64,000 nt of DNA, from assembly GCA_022749755.1 (NCBI GenBank), contig CM040440.1, forward strand, positions 18,959,269 through 19,023,268. Reading direction: 5' to 3'. Made by a program: the position numbers and the translations under genes. Shown here piece by piece: positions 49,922 through 62,054 of this stretch (the stretch's first letter is position 1; every line of letters begins with the position of its first letter). The notes below the pieces were generated by a model that was not told the DNA's origin, did no database searches, and worked only from the letters and a program-made list of their open reading frames with translations. Source of the stretch: Azadirachta indica. Lineage: Eukaryota > Streptophyta > Magnoliopsida > Sapindales > Meliaceae.

Positions 49922-52441
49922 TCAGGGAATGTGCAGGTCGTCAAACAAGCAGCCTAGATCAATATCCTCATGCTTCTTCTGGAAAATCCTGTAGGCTAAC
50001 TTCAAAACTTCTTTGGTAGAAGCATTACACTGTTTTTCTATCTCAGGTTTGGTCTGGGCAAGTTCATCTTTTAAATCCTGATTGTAGAGGGCAAGATCAG
50101 CATTACGAGACCCAAGTTCAGACATATGAGCCTCAAGGTCAGTTACCTTATCTTTGAGGGCACCGCGTTCCTCTACCCACTTTTTCCTCTCCCTGGTGTT
50201 CTTTTCGTTTCTCTAACTCCTTCAACTTTTTCTCAAATGCATCTTTCTCTAAAGTCAACTGCTTAATTGATTTATACAAATGGACATTGGCAATGGAGCG
50301 CTCATTTGCACTGTCGATGTGCAAGCTAAGGTAGTGAAATGCCTGCATCAATCGAGCAACGCGTTAGATAAAGTTACTTTGACAAAGTAAAATGAGAGTA
50401 TTGAAGATACTTACCCAGCCAATCTGCCAATGAACTATTTTTAAGACATTGCCTATACTAGCAGCCTTTGCCTGAGAAGACAAAGAAGAGTTCATCATGC
50501 TGGCCAAGTAGTTGACGAAGGGGAGCAGGTGCTCGAATAACTCCTGTTTCCTCTTCGGGATATCCAACTAGGAGAGATCGTCCAGCTCGACAACCTTTTC
50601 GCCTTATTCTGTCTGCTACCTCTTGGATAACCTCTCCTTAGCACCTCTCCGAGCCTCTGCCAGGTGCTTTTCCTTGTCTTTTAGAGGCTCCTTCTTGTCT
50701 TTCTTAGAAGCCAGCTCCGGCTTTCTTTTCTTTACCTTCTGCTCAGCCCTTTTCTTTTGCTCTTTCTTGGCTTGCATAGTTTTTTCTTCTCTACATCCTA
50801 TGGCTTCAACGTCGTTGAAGTTTCTAACGAGGAAATGATTGACCCCAACGAAATCAGAAGTTTTCCTTTCCCTTTTAAAAGGGCCATTTTCCCTGTAAAA
50901 CATAAAAAGTGTGAAATTTTTGACGAGCAAAAATGAAAGATGTCCCCAAAAAAAAAAAAAAAGAGAGAGAGAAGAAGAAGGAAGAACGAGCGAGTTATCT
51001 GGCCTTACCAGTAACAAGCATGTCTTGGGTAGCAGTTAGAGTAAATTCCTCCTCTAATTGAAGAGCGGCTTCAAGCTTCTCTCTGGTTGGGTAACCTTGA
51101 CAAGCCTTGAGGCGATTAGCTGATCAGGAGAAAACAGAGTTCTCTGATCTACTTGTTTGGCACATCTTGCGTTAATCTTCGGTACGAGTGGATCAGTCAA
51201 GTTAGGTTTCGGGCCCTAAGGAACTGCAAAGGCAAAGGAAAGGTTAACGAATCTTAGAAAACAAATGATGAAATGATAATGAAACGAAACAATGATGAAG
51301 ATCGAGTGATTCTAGCATATCAAATATAACCTTATCGGATGCACTTACAAAGAGCAAGTTTAAAGGCATGAGGCATAGATCTATGTATATTCATCTCGGC
51401 TAAGGAAGTTTCACACCAGTCCCCACCCATATAGAATTATTTGTTCTTTCAGTTCTTATTGCACGTAGGGTTACCCGTGACTAGTTTATCGACTATCACG
51501 TGGATTTGAAGGTAATAGAAGCCCGGGTGTTTTTTTGGTGGGGTCTGCCCAACTATAATTCAGATCACGTATAATCCTGTGATAGTTTTTTATTCGTTCA
51601 AATTTAGCTGATATGGAAGAATCCCCAGGCCATGAAACAAGGCGGCGAAGTAGGGCTGTAATGGTAGTTTAGCTCCAAGGAGAAACAATTCCTTGTTAAA
51701 GGCCACTTCGTCTCCCCTTGAACGACTAGGGAACTCGTTGGCTTCAGGAACTCTAAGGGTGATGAAGTCAGGGATCTAGTAAAGTTTCCTAAAGAACGCT
51801 AGGTTGGCCTCGATAATGTTAGATGGAAACCTATCAGCTTCAAATGAGCTATTGTCTTTGGTCATATCAGGGGGAGGGTATTGAGAGAAATGAGGCTGAC
51901 CGCCTTGAGGGTTTTCTTGAGAGCCCGATTCATCCTGGACATCCTCAGACTCGTCACTCTCCTCACTTGAATTCCTATCCCCTTATTTGTCCGAAATAAG
52001 AAAAGTTTCGGACATGTGCTTGGAAGTAGAAAGAGAGGACGTAAGTGGATCTGGATATTAGGTGATTTTATCTACAGGGTTTTGAGTTATTTCTTGATCT
52101 CTTGCATTGATTAATTCAGGATCTATCTCTCCCTGCACGTGGTTAGAAGAATTGCCAGACAAAATCACTACTTTGGGTTTATGGTAAATGAACTCAAAGG
52201 CGTCCAACCTAGGTTTTAAGATGGTTAAAGGGGTTTCGGCATTATGATCAAAAGTAACTAAAGGTCAGGCCTTCCTCAATGGGTTATGTCCATATTCCCT
52301 AACAAGTGCGGCCTTAATCCTACGAAGAAGTTGGCTCTAAGCTTCATAGTCCGTATCAGATGAACTTAAACTCGTTGAAAAGGTGTCAAATTCTCAACTA
52401 TTAAGGAGGTCCCTTACGTCAAAATTCTCATGCCTTGCCAT
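49922..52441 (-). pseudogene. Antisense, intron-containing gene inside the gypsy element
   Basis: Read on the minus strand from an ATG at 52441 (MARHENFDVRDLLNS). One frame stays recognisable for about 1 kb apart from single stop codons, then continues after introns. The middle region has FNKELFLLGAKLPLQPYFAA and LFHGLGILPYQLNLN (about 51720-51590), which resembles the domain annotated in plant genomes as putative gypsy-type transposon (Pfam PF04195, from memory). Three introns have strong borders: 51348-51224 (GTAAGT...TTTGCAG), 51008-50893 (GTAAGG...TTTACAG) and 50414-50343 (GTAAGT...GATGCAG). The first and third join in frame. The downstream part is a Lys/Glu-rich coiled coil (50880-50616, 50351-50148, 50125-49922) ending CLFDDLHIP. 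Stops such as TAG within otherwise good frame show it is dead here. Confidence 0.75.
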
Positions 52442-53401
52442 AATTAACCTAAGCAAACAACATCATGGTTTGATTAGTTTGGAGTCCACTAATGGGTAAA
52501 ATTATGCTAAGTACTAATTTCATTCCAAGGGATTAGGTTCTGTTTGGATTTAAGGTTACTGAGAGGTTCCTAGAGTATAGGATCAACCTAATCAAATTTC
52601 TATTTAGATAAGGGAATCACAACATACCTGATCGGATCTTAAGGAGATTCCTATGGTTACCCAAGTTTTCAAGTCGATTCTAACGCCCTAAAACGTCAAA
52701 AATAAGTCTTTATTTGACGCTTAGTTATAAACTTGATTAAGATAAAGAATGCAAAGTCCTGTGTAAGGAATGATAAATTCATAAAATAAGATCAACAGAA
52801 AAGAAAGCTTACCGGAATAAGAAGGTTACCAGGAAAAAAGTATGAAGCTGTGTTTACGAATTAAGAGTGGAGTTCACCAGAAAGCTCGTCAAAGGTAGCA
52901 GGGAGTTCTGAACCTCTATAGAAGGTACGAGAAGTAAAATGAAAAAGCGAGGAGAAGGGTCGAATTTATACGTTGTTCACTGTCTAAATGAACGGTTCAG
53001 ATGTTGCCATGAAACCTTACTGTTGACATAATCGCATTGCAAGCGAGATGAACCAATCATGCCGCAACACGTGGTAACCAAATGAAGGGTCAGAGGGCGG
53101 TAGTGGTTATAAGCATTTACTCATGATTATTGTCGACACGAGAATCAAGACAAAATGCGGACACGTTTTAGCATTATTGGCACTCTTTTTTGAATTTTAA
53201 AAGTTGTAACGTCATTTTGTGTTCGGACGGGTTTTTACTCTCATGTATAGTCAACTATTTGAAAAGGGATGCCTGGTCAGATAAATCCTAAATCGTGTTT
53301 TGATATCTCAATCAAGTGGGTGCAGTCTGAATAGAATTAAATCATCTATAAAATAAAGTTTCCAATAAAAACCCTTTTCACTGAAAACTAGAAGGGCTTG
53401 A

Positions 53402-53817
53402 TGTTTGGAGAGTTGGGCTTAGGCCCATAGTCCAACACTCTAAGAGGTGAGCTTGATCCATCGGAGGAAGAGGTCTAGTGGTAAGTAGCTCCAATGTTTG
53501 CTCGGCCACCCCAGTGTCCAACTGATCATAATTGGGTCGGCTCGGAGAAAATTTTGTTCGGACACACCTGAAGGGAATCCGGCCAAAAACCATTCTTGCG
53601 AAACAAGAAAGATCAATTTTGGGAAGTTTAATTTAAGACAAATTAGGATTTTGCAAGATACGTTTCCTATTTTACTAAGATTTCTAGTACTATTAGAAGA
53701 AGAAAATTGTACTATATAAAGGAATTTCTGACAAAGAAAAAGAGAGACAAGTAGAATCCAATAAGAAGAAGAAATATTCACTGTTTGATATCGAAGTTGC
53801 AATTTTCAGTATCAACA
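53402..53817 (+). repeat. Gypsy 3' LTR
   Basis: TGTTTGGAGAGTT...TATCAACA, paired with 43112-43526. The bases just before it (CTAGAAGGGCTTGA) are the likely purine tract. Confidence 0.92.
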
Positions 53818-54218
53818 CTCATATGTGGCAATTAGTTAACAACTCTTAAGTTTATTTATAATAATTCATTTTCTCTTAATAATTAGAATTCTCACTCCAT
53901 GGTGGTTATAATTTTATTTGGAATAGTTAGTATTTAATATGGTGTATTACATATGGCGTGTATTTTAACTTCAGTTTATTTAAGTTTTATAAGTATAATG
54001 CACTCTTAAAGAGAAAATAAAAAACTAAAAAATATATAACTATCGAAATTTAAAACTTACAATTTCTTTTGGGTGAAAATAAAATTTAGACAACTTACAT
54101 CATGTGTAAATTAAAGCTCAACATTTCAATACTATCATCTAAAAAATTATCGAATAAACCACGTGAGATATTTTCTCTAACATCGCAACTATATATATAT
54201 ATATATATGTATATATAT

Positions 54219-54456
54219 GGGACAGGATCAATAACTGTATTTTTTTTACAAAATATTTTACATCAATTTTATACCGTTAGATATAAGTATATTCAATGAT
54301 TGATATTACATTTGATATATGCATTAATTATAAATACATTAATTATGCATTAATTATATAGTCATATGTAATTTTAATCGTTAGATGTGTTTATATTTAA
54401 TAATTTATAATTGATGTAACATTTTGTGTAAAAAAAGAACTGATGATCTTACATCA
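54219..54456. mobile_element. MITE, family A copy 3 (in TA microsatellite)
   Basis: It starts GGGACAGGATCAATAACTGT directly after a (TA)n run (54190-54218). It shares the central ATGCATTAATTATAAATACA region and the GATGTAACATTTTGTGTAAAA right arm with the copies at 25435 and 25681. It is flanked by TA-rich sequence on the right as well. The right terminus (CTGATGATCTTACATC) has diverged. Confidence 0.7.
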
Positions 54457-56266
54457 TATATATGTTTATATATAATTTATAAAGATTAGTATTTATTGAA
54501 TCGTACAAAATACAAAATGATAGCAAATTTTCCAATTTGTAGCAAAACCAGATACAAGTTTAAGTTAAGTTTAACCAAACAACGAACAAAACAAAGAATC
54601 ATTTTATTTCCCGTGGATTAAACCACCATCGGCATTTTCATTTTAGATTTATTAGCAGTCTCCCACGGCGATAACGCCAAAACCAAAGAAACGTAACGGC
54701 ACAATCTTGTAACACCCCTGATTGACACGTGTTGAGGGGCCCGCGATTACGTGTCGTCATCTGAACTCTCTGCGTTTGTCCGAACCTGTTTGAAAACAAC
54801 ACGGTCGGACGGCTGTGCGGAGTAACGGCGTCAAATATTTTTTAACGGACTTTTTAGCGTTTGGAGTAAACGGCGAGGGAGGGAGCTGCCTTTTCCATTA
54901 ATGCCCCGGCACGTTCCGAAGTAGGCGGCGTTTTCAGGGGTGAAATTGCTCTAGGGTTTTTTTTTTTTTTTTTCTGTTATCTCGCCGATTGTTTGAACCA
55001 ATCGCGTTACGCTGTCAGCTCCCTTCCCTCCTCGTAATTAATTAATCCTTTTTACTCTTTATTTATTTATTTATTCGTATTAACTTTTTTTTAAAATACG
55101 TGCTTGTACATTTATGTGTAAATGTCAACAATTACGACAAAAATAATATAAGAAAGATAAACACGAGTGCCAAAATATACTTTTCAAAAATTAATAAAAT
55201 AAAAATAGAAATGGTATTTGTTTATTTCGGGTGGGAAGAAATTGTTATGACTTATCTAACCGATTGAGTGGAATGAAAATGATGATAATTTGGTATAGGA
55301 TTTATCATACCATTTCGCCATTTACTCTATAAATAATTGTCCAAATTATTTTTGCCATCCGTCTTGAGGATGGAAGGTAAAAGCATGTTCCCTCTTATTC
55401 ATGTAATAATATTATAGCTCTCATTTAGCACGTTATATTTCACGTCATGGGATTGAAATATAATGTATCATAATTTATTATATATGACGCTTATGTAAGA
55501 AACAACAATCCATATATAATAATAACAAAAAGATCAACACATATTCACATAAAAGAAAAAGAGAAGTAAAAACTTGTAAGTGCAACGTAGGGTTGGATTG
55601 GTGATTCTTATTTGTGGTTTAGTGGTTTTGCATTCAAAATTAACTGTGGATTATTAGAATTAGAATATCAAAAGAAGGCTAAAGACAATGAATTGATACA
55701 GATGTAGGGCATGCTTGCAATCCTTGTCTGCTTAGCAAATCACAAAAGAACACGTAATAGAGTTGAGCCAGCTGTGGTTTATACACGCTAATCACCTGTC
55801 TTACGGGATGATTATAAGGACAAAAGCACCATGCAATTGGAAGCTGCCCACCTTAATCAACGACCAATATGAATGAAAGGGCAGTTTTATTTTTTCTCTG
55901 TTACCCAATTAAATTGAAAGAAGACAAATTTGAGTGAATAACAATCAAACAAATATGAACTCAAACAGTGTCAAAGATCAACGATTCACAGAGGTGCCGT
56001 GACAGAATGACAGTGACACTATGTTTCCCTCCGAATAGAATTAGAAAGAAGCAAAAATTGACGGAGAAGGCCATAGATAGGGTAGGATGATGATGAGAGA
56101 AAGAGATAGAAAAGAGTGTGGTGATGCATGTGCATGAAGGCAATAAAGTGCATAGAAGATATCGGTGCAAAGTAGCAAACATCGCCAGCCAGCCAGCCAG
56201 CAGAGACAGCGAAAGAGAGTAACCAAGTACAAAGAAACAGGGAGCAGAATTCAGCTAGAGCTGCCG

Positions 56267-56300
56267 CTGCTTCTGCTTCTGCTTCTGCTTCTGCTTCCGC
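56267..56300. repeat. (CTTCTG)n repeat upstream of ARF
   Basis: About five hexanucleotide units of TGCTTC/CTTCTG in the presumed leader or promoter of the ARF gene. It does not lie in a recognisable coding frame. Confidence 0.75.
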
Positions 56301-56639
56301 TGTTGCATAGATATTAGATAATTAAACGTTACAATATCACTCATTCACGCCAGTGTGAGAGCCTGGTGGTGGAGGGTGGTAAGTAAACGCACAGGCTGCA
56401 ATTGCATTGAGTGCTGTAGAGTGACTCGAGACGCCTGATTCTCAAGGGCTCTTCAGTCTCTTTTTGTCTTCTTCTTCTTATATATTCATCAATCCCCTCA
56501 ATCCCCTCTCTCTCTTATTATTTTCTTCTAGCTTTTCATTTCCTCTGCGGGTCTTCTTTATTTTTCTCCTTCCGTCTTCTTTTGCTTCTTATTCTGTCGT
56601 ATCATTTTCGTTACTTTGTTTTGAGAGAGACAGAGCGAA

Positions 56640-59600
56640 ATGGGTGGTGTGGGTGGAGAAGGGAAAGAGTCCAGTACTGGGGTATCACAAAGCAGAAAAC
56701 GTATGGGCGATGCTTTGTCTACCAAGCACAACCAAGGTAACGTTCTGGGTATCTGTTTTTTCCTTTCCTTTTGATATATTATTATTGTAATGATTATTTT
56801 CATCTCCATGTCTGAACTAGTTGGTGAGTTCGAGTTATGACTATGGAATCAGTACTAATGCTTATTGTGACTTCGTTTTTCATATAATTTTTTTATGCAG
56901 ATGAAGGGGTTGAAAGTTGCATATAACTACAATGGCAATCAATTATTCTCCTTTCATGTAAAAGAAATAACATTCTCAATCGGACAGCTATAAATTGTTT
57001 TCCAGCTAATACCGTGGGATGCTATATTTGATATTTTTCTCATTTTCCTCCCATAACTTTCAAGCAGAAAAATAATTTTCTTATAAGAAATCGAGAGAAA
57101 AACTGTTCATCACAGAACTTGATAATTATTGGTTTGTGATTGATGAACTGTGCCATTGTTTTATTTATTTGGAGCTTCAGCTTAAGACTCTCATTGAAAG
57201 TCATGGACCCAATTGTCCGTTTGGTTTATGTTCTGTATTATTTCATTTAAGACTCATCCAGATTACAAAATGAATCACGACATCCATCCTAAATCGCGTC
57301 CTTTAACCGTTACTTATAAATGGTTTTTCGTTGTTTGACATAGTTATCATTAGAATGGTTCCCTTCCTTTTTCTGTTTTTGCAAAATAAAGTTTCTTTGT
57401 TAATTTAAAAGTTGAATTTTACTAGAATAGATCTTCACCAGTAGTCATATATTGTTATTTCAGGTGGGAAAGATGAGCTATACACGGAACTATGGCGTGC
57501 GTGTGCTGGTCCACTAGTTTATGTTCCTCGTGCTGGGGACATTGTTTACTACTTTCTTCAAGGTCACATGGAACAGGTTCTATGCTCTCCTGTATCTCGC
57601 TCCCTAATGCTTGGTTTGCGTTAAATTCGAAATTGAAAGGATTTCCGTGCTTTTTCTATTTTCTATTTTTTGGTATTTGACAGCATTATACAACCAATTG
57701 AGGAATTATTACTAATTTGCTATTAGGTTGTCATAGAACAGTGATGTCATGGATTCAGGATTTTAGAAAGTGTTATAAAAATAACATGAATTTCAAAGTT
57801 AAGGTCATTATATGAATTATTTGACCAACAACTGCTATCTAAAGCATAATGCGATGGTCTCATTTCAAGTGCCAATGCCCACTTACATATGTGCCTTAAG
57901 TGCATAAGTTTTTGACATTTTTTTTTTTAGTTAGGGGTGGGAAGACATATTTTTCTCCTTTGCTTGTGGCATTACTTTCATGGTTGTTTGTTTTGAATCT
58001 GGTATAGGTTGAGGCATACACAAGCGAAGATGGTAAAATGGAAATGCCCATTTACAATTTACCTCCTAAAATCCTCTGTGAGGTTGTCTATGTTCAACTC
58101 AAGGTATGTTCTTTCTTCTCACTTCTGTTCATTGCTTTTAGTACAACTTGATAAATTGGACTGGAAGTGATGTATTGCTTGAACTTTATGAGCCTGCTGT
58201 TCTGCATGTTATGTAGCAACATGATCTTTTTAGTTGACTGTTTGTTTTCGCAGGCTGAAGCTGGCACTGATGAGGTCTTTGCACAAATTACTTTGCTTCC
58301 AAAGCCAAAGGTTAGCTACTGAAATCAATCAAATTGAGGTCCAAATATATTGTTCTCAACACCAACGACATTGGACAGTATCTGATTTTTCATTTCTTGG
58401 GTGGTCTCAATCAATCAAATTGAGGTTGTAGTTAACTTTTAAAATTAACCACACATTCTTTTATTATACCATTCTTGAATTTTTGAAGTCATTGAGAATT
58501 TATGGTGGAATTGTGCATTTGAATGCTATAGGGATTTTTTCTCAAAATAATTCCCTTTTCTCTGATATCCAAATGTTCCAATAGTGTACGTGGACTTTTA
58601 ATGTATGCATGTATGATGCTTTTGTTTCTTCAGCAGGATGAGCCAAGTTTGGAAGATGGAGATTCTCTACCTTCACCTCCAAAAGCCAATGTGTGGTCCT
58701 TTAGCAAGAAACTCACTCCATCTGACACCAGTACACATGGTGGATTTTCTGTTCCGAAGAGACATGCTGATGAGTGCCTTCCACCACTGGTTAGTATGGC
58801 CGCTGTGAATTGTTTTCAACAATTTCCTAAAATTTTATGACAGAAGGCATCAGATTTGCTTAATTTGGCTTCACTTCTTGTTGCGACCATTAATGATATG
58901 GAATCATATGATTAGCCAAGCCAGTAGTTACTGTTATCATTTGCTTGAGTGCAACATGAACAACTAGTGCACCGTGCAAGTCTTTGTACTTGTAAAATCC
59001 TGTATTAAGGTCTTTCTGTAATATGATCACTAAGAATGCGTGAAATGATTGAGATAAGTTATTTCATTTATATGTTAATAATGTTATGGATGTTGCAGGA
59101 CATGGCTCAGGATCCCCCTCTACAGGAGCTGGTTGCAAACGATTTGCATGGGATGGAATGGCGTTTTCGGCACATATATCGTGGTACTTCAATTTACCTC
59201 CAATGGACTTGAAACATCTTGCCTTGGAATAATATAACAATAATTATTAGATGTTCAAAAACCACCAATGTGTTCACTGTGAAACCGTTGTTTAAAGTCT
59301 GCTTGTTTTGCAATAAATATAGGTCAGCCCAAGCGACATTTGCTTACTAGTGGTTGGAGTGTATTTGTGACTTCAAAGAAGCTTGTAGCTGGGGATGCAT
59401 GTATCTTCCTCAGGTTCTGCTCTCTATCTGTCACCGTTCACTAAACACACAGACACACACAAACAGCCAGGCATAATCTTCTTCTATTTTAATTTCAAAA
59501 ACTAAAAAGGAAAAAGCCCAAAAAAAAACTGATGTCTTGTAGTATAATCTCTGTGTGTGTCTGTGTGCAACAATTATTTTCTTTTCTATTTCACAGACTT

Positions 59601-62054
59601 GATGTATTAATTGTGCATATAAACATTTATAACTTGTTTGTTGGTTCTATAATTAGTTTAGTTGAGTTTTTGTTCCATTAGCTGTTTTGGTTGGAAAAAT
59701 ATCCATTCATATGTCAAGTAGGATAAGTAATGTTGATTGTATTCAGAGGAGAAAATGGAGAACTTCGTGTTGGGGTTCATCGTGCAATAAAACAGCAGAA
59801 CAATGGATCAACATCGGTCATCTCTGGTCATAGCATGCAACATGGAATACTTGCAAGTGCTTTTCATGCCATTTCCACTGGGACCATGTTTACTGTCTAC
59901 TACCGCCCATGGTAAGTTGATGATGGCTTAAGGGTCAGTGACTAAATATAGATAAATTTAAGAATGCAAGTAGGATTGTAACCTTTAGCCACTTCATGCG
60001 ATATGCTGATACTACAGAATTTAATGAAAATTGGTTTATGCATTTTTGCAGGACAAGTCCGGCAGAATTTATCGTACCTTTTAATCAATACATGAGGTCA
60101 GCTGAAATCGACTATTCAGTTGGTACAAGATTCAAAATGGCATTTGAAGGTGAAGAGTGTGGAGAACAGAGGTGCGGGAAAAGCCCTTTCTATCCTCTGG
60201 CTCATACTTTCACAAATACTTTTATTTTAATTCTTGCAATTGCCCATGGGATGAAATAGGCCATACTCTGTATTAAGTTGCCCAGTTCTTCAGGAAAATA
60301 ACTTAAAAACAGCTGAAAAGTGATGGCTTGCTATGATTTTCAAGTGGAATGATTGACAGATCAAAGCAACATTTGCATGTTTAAATTATCTTAAAAAGCA
60401 ACCTTTAATGCTTCTTCTTACGGAACATAGTAACTTTGTAAACCAGAGTTGCTGGCACTGTTGTTGGCATTGAAGCCATTGATCACATTAGGTGGCCTGC
60501 TTCAGAATGGAGGTGTCTCAAGGTCAGTAACTCCTTTTATGCCATTCAAGATACTCAAATGGGTACTTTGTTGCTTTAATATTCTTTTGTTAAATTTGTT
60601 TTCTTGACTTCCTAGGTGAGATGGGATGCCGCGTCAGATACATTAATGCGTCCAACAAGAGTTTCTCCTTGGAACATTGAACAAATCGTATGTAACAACA
60701 AGAAGCCTGCTCCTGGACAAAACAGGCAAAAGAGGCAGCGATCAATTGATGTATCATCACCTGGGTTTTCTTCCTTGCTCAACAATGGTCAGTAGTCCTT
60801 ATGTATTATATCTCTCTCTTCCATAACAAGCTTCTTGCAGAATTTATCAGAGTAAATTGTGAAAAATCATTCAGGGGTCTTGCAAGGTCAAGAAGATCCT
60901 GAAAACAAGGCTGTGGGTATTAAGGAATTGGGTGCTCCTAAACCACCACTATTGCCATATCTGGTTTCCCATCCAAATCCTGATTGGGGCTACATGCAAA
61001 TACGTTTGGAGAACAAGCTACACTTGCCAATACGTGACAAATTGTATCTGCATCCCAACAGCACAGTGTCACTTTCCGGTGGAAGCATTGTCAGTTCAAG
61101 TTTTCCTAATCATTGGCCCGCAGCGTTTGCACCTTATGGAGTTCATGACAATGCCGCATTAAGCAGAAACTTTTCAGTTCCCAATGCCAGCTCTCTCAGT
61201 TCTGGGTCTCAAGAGTGGAGGACCCTGGAACTGAAGGATGAAAATGGAACTCCACATGCTGAACCAAAAGGTGGCAGCAGATACATGCTTTTTGGAGTCA
61301 ATTTAGTCAATAGTTCTCCGGAGCTCCCTTCACCACAAGTTGCCACTTCCAATGAGCTTGAAAGTCTTTGCTCTGTCCCTCCAACATCTCAGTCAAGTGT
61401 TTCTGAAACCATCCAAGTTTCAGAGTTATCTAAGAGTGTATCTGGTATCCCTTCAGAAAAGCAATGCAAGAATTGCTGTGTCTCCAGGAGCTGCACCAAG
61501 GTAGTATACCTTTTAGATACTGTTGCTATGTGTCCGGAAGCAAAGTGCAGGAAGAAGTGTTGCTAGTTGAACTACTAATATTGAATTCACAATTGCTCCC
61601 ATGAATGACCTTAGAATCACCAAGTTGAATGTTTCTTTAGATGGTAATTTGTTAGAATTCTGCCTGCTTCTGTTTCAGGTGCTCAAGTTTGGAACTGCTC
61701 TTGGAAGGTCAGTTGATCTCACAAGATTTCATGGGTATGATGAACTCATTCGTGAGCTTGATCAGATGTTTGACTTCAGAGGAAGTTTGATTGATGGCAG
61801 TAGCGGATGGCAGATAGCGTACACAGATTATGAAGGAGACATCATGCTAATTGGAGACTACCCATGGCAGTTAAGTAGTAAACCTGCTTTTATCATTGTT
61901 GCATACGCTAATGACTTACCTTAAAACTATGCATTGATTCCGTGATTACATGTATAATTATAAGTGCAGGGAATTTCGGTGTGCAGTGCGAAGAATATTC
62001 ATCTGCCCAAAGGAAGAAATTGACAAGCTGAATCCAAGCACACCTCTAAAATAG
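56640..62054 (+). CDS. ARF2-like: Auxin response factor, ARF2-like (class B), tasiR-ARF target
   Basis: Fourteen coding exons: 56640-56736, 57464-57576, 58008-58103, 58254-58310, 58634-58789, 59099-59183, 59323-59413, 59747-59911, 60052-60171, 60447-60522, 60616-60787, 60875-61500, 61679-61869 and 61970-62054. They give 709 residues. The B3 DNA-binding domain (about 144-246) has [20 protein letters not shown] and [20 protein letters not shown]. The ancillary ARF domain ends near [10 protein letters not shown]. The middle region is Ser/Pro/Leu-rich, as in repressor ARFs. The C-terminal PB1 domain (about 612-700) keeps SCTKV, GRSVDL and the acidic [25 protein letters not shown] at 411-416 encodes a tasiR-ARF site. 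A PB1 domain plus a single such site fits the ARF2 group better than ARF3 (no PB1) or ARF4 (two sites). Known role: binds TGTCTC-type auxin elements and represses transcription. Confidence 0.93.
60875..60894 (+). promoter_or_regulatory. tasiR-ARF (TAS3) target site
   Basis: GGGTCTTGCAAGGTCAAGAA is the conserved recognition sequence for the TAS3-derived tasiR-ARF found in ARF2, ARF3 and ARF4 mRNAs. It encodes V-L-Q-G-Q-E. In the spliced message one more G is contributed by the last base of the previous exon (60787), completing a 21-nt match. It predicts post-transcriptional silencing through miR390/TAS3. Confidence 0.85.

Larger units (their letters stand above)
43112..53817 (+). mobile_element. 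Decayed Ty3/gypsy LTR retrotransposon, Tat-like lineage
   Basis: A 10.7-kb element with paired LTRs of about 415 bp and a near-matching 5-bp target duplication (CTTAT on the left, CTCAT on the right). A PBS follows the left LTR. The internal order gag, protease, RT, RNase H, second RNase H, integrase identifies Ty3/gypsy. The extra archaeal-type RNase H after the normal one, the tandem repeats after pol, and a long antisense coding region before the 3' LTR all point to the Tat lineage. Every reading frame is broken by stops, many at conserved Trp, Gln or Arg codons. The LTRs differ by about one base in eight to ten by eye, mainly transitions. It is a fossil copy. Confidence 0.93.
53818..56639. 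other. Intergenic region and ARF promoter/leader
   Basis: 2.8 kb containing a MITE (54219-54456), T and TTTA runs (54957-54976, 55060-55075) and long AT-rich stretches. The ARF leader shows CCAG repeats (about 56184-56201), a CTTCTG hexanucleotide repeat (about 56267-56297) and pyrimidine-rich sequence near 56461-56600, with a TATATATT at about 56479-56486. No gene was seen before the ARF start. Confidence 0.45.

Noticed and set aside
53378..53802. 71- and 120-residue minus-strand frames
   Set aside because: They lie within the gypsy 3' LTR. The same sequence in the 5' LTR has the frame broken, so they are not genes.
56464..56790. 108-residue frame overlapping the ARF start
   Set aside because: It begins without an ATG in pyrimidine-rich leader and runs out of frame through ARF exon 1 into the intron.
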